This document shows, piece after piece, positions 7,179 to 7,204 of a stretch of 7,204 nucleotides of DNA. The position numbers and the translations under genes are program-made. Under the pieces are notes generated by a model. The model saw only the letters and a program-made list of their open reading frames with translations, was not told the origin of the DNA and ran no database searches. Position 1 is the stretch's first letter; every line of letters starts with the position of its first letter. This stretch comes from a bacterium (GTDB lineage: Bacteria; Desulfobacterota; GWC2-55-46; DRQE01): positions 1-7,204 of the forward strand of contig JALUQR010000215.1 in assembly GCA_027017505.1 (NCBI GenBank), read 5' to 3'.

Positions 7179-7204
7179 TTGAGGCAACAGGAAGGGTCAA
7201 GGAT
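7163..7204 (+). CDS. ribE: Riboflavin synthase (alpha chain type), first 14 codons (3' truncated by window edge)
   Basis: Starting at GTG 7163 the frame reads MFTGIVEATGRVKD and runs off the window. MFTGIVE followed by a GxV-type segment is the highly conserved beginning of the first lumazine-binding repeat of riboflavin synthase, which converts two 6,7-dimethyl-8-ribityllumazine molecules to riboflavin plus the diaminouracil substrate of lumazine synthase. Its position directly after ribD, with a 16-base overlap in another frame and a well-spaced Shine-Dalgarno inside ribD, supports the call. The gene is named ribE in many bacteria and ribC in E. coli. Only the N-terminus is visible, so completeness cannot be judged. 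Confidence 0.88.
   Translation, partial: MFTGIVEATGRVKD

Overview
The window is one uninterrupted block of plus-strand genes with no real intergenic space. It looks like the middle of a long operon from a diderm (Gram-negative-type) bacterium. In order it holds: the 3' end of a TetR-family regulator gene (2-193); a complete tripartite RND efflux system, made of a TolC-like outer-membrane factor (190-1518), a lipoprotein membrane-fusion adaptor (1515-2588) and an inner-membrane RND pump (2591-5629); nrdR (5626-6090); ribD (6087-7178); and the first 14 codons of a riboflavin synthase gene, ribE (from 7163). Four junctions are 4-base ATGA overlaps, one gap is 2 bases, and ribD/ribE overlap by 16 bases. 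No stretch over 300 bases lacks a gene. I see no RNA gene, mobile element, CRISPR array, terminator or convincing internal promoter.

Organism: the outer-membrane factor, lipoprotein adaptor and RND pump require an outer membrane. Arginine is written mostly as AGG/AGA and isoleucine mostly as ATA, while overall composition is close to balanced. That pattern is common in thermophilic, deep-branching diderms such as Nitrospirota (Thermodesulfovibrio relatives), Aquificota or Thermodesulfobacteriota. This assignment is inference with low confidence. Base and codon use look even across the window, so there is no sign that the pump genes are a recent insertion beside nrdR-rib.

Function: the TetR protein is the natural candidate repressor of the efflux genes. 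The pump takes substrates from periplasm or membrane using proton flow through a conserved D399-D400/K916 relay, and the adaptor and channel carry them across the outer membrane. The substrate cannot be read from the sequence, but the relay motif fits the drug/hydrophobic-compound (HAE-type) branch and not the heavy-metal branch. NrdR is the ATP/dATP-sensing repressor of ribonucleotide reductase genes. RibD and RibE carry out steps of riboflavin synthesis, and nrdR-ribD-ribE is a familiar order in several phyla.

The individual proteins all belong to well-known families with intact motifs. I do not see a previously undescribed system. The most notable point is architectural: a regulated efflux operon joined by start/stop overlap to a housekeeping nrdR-rib operon, so the two are probably co-transcribed and translationally coupled.
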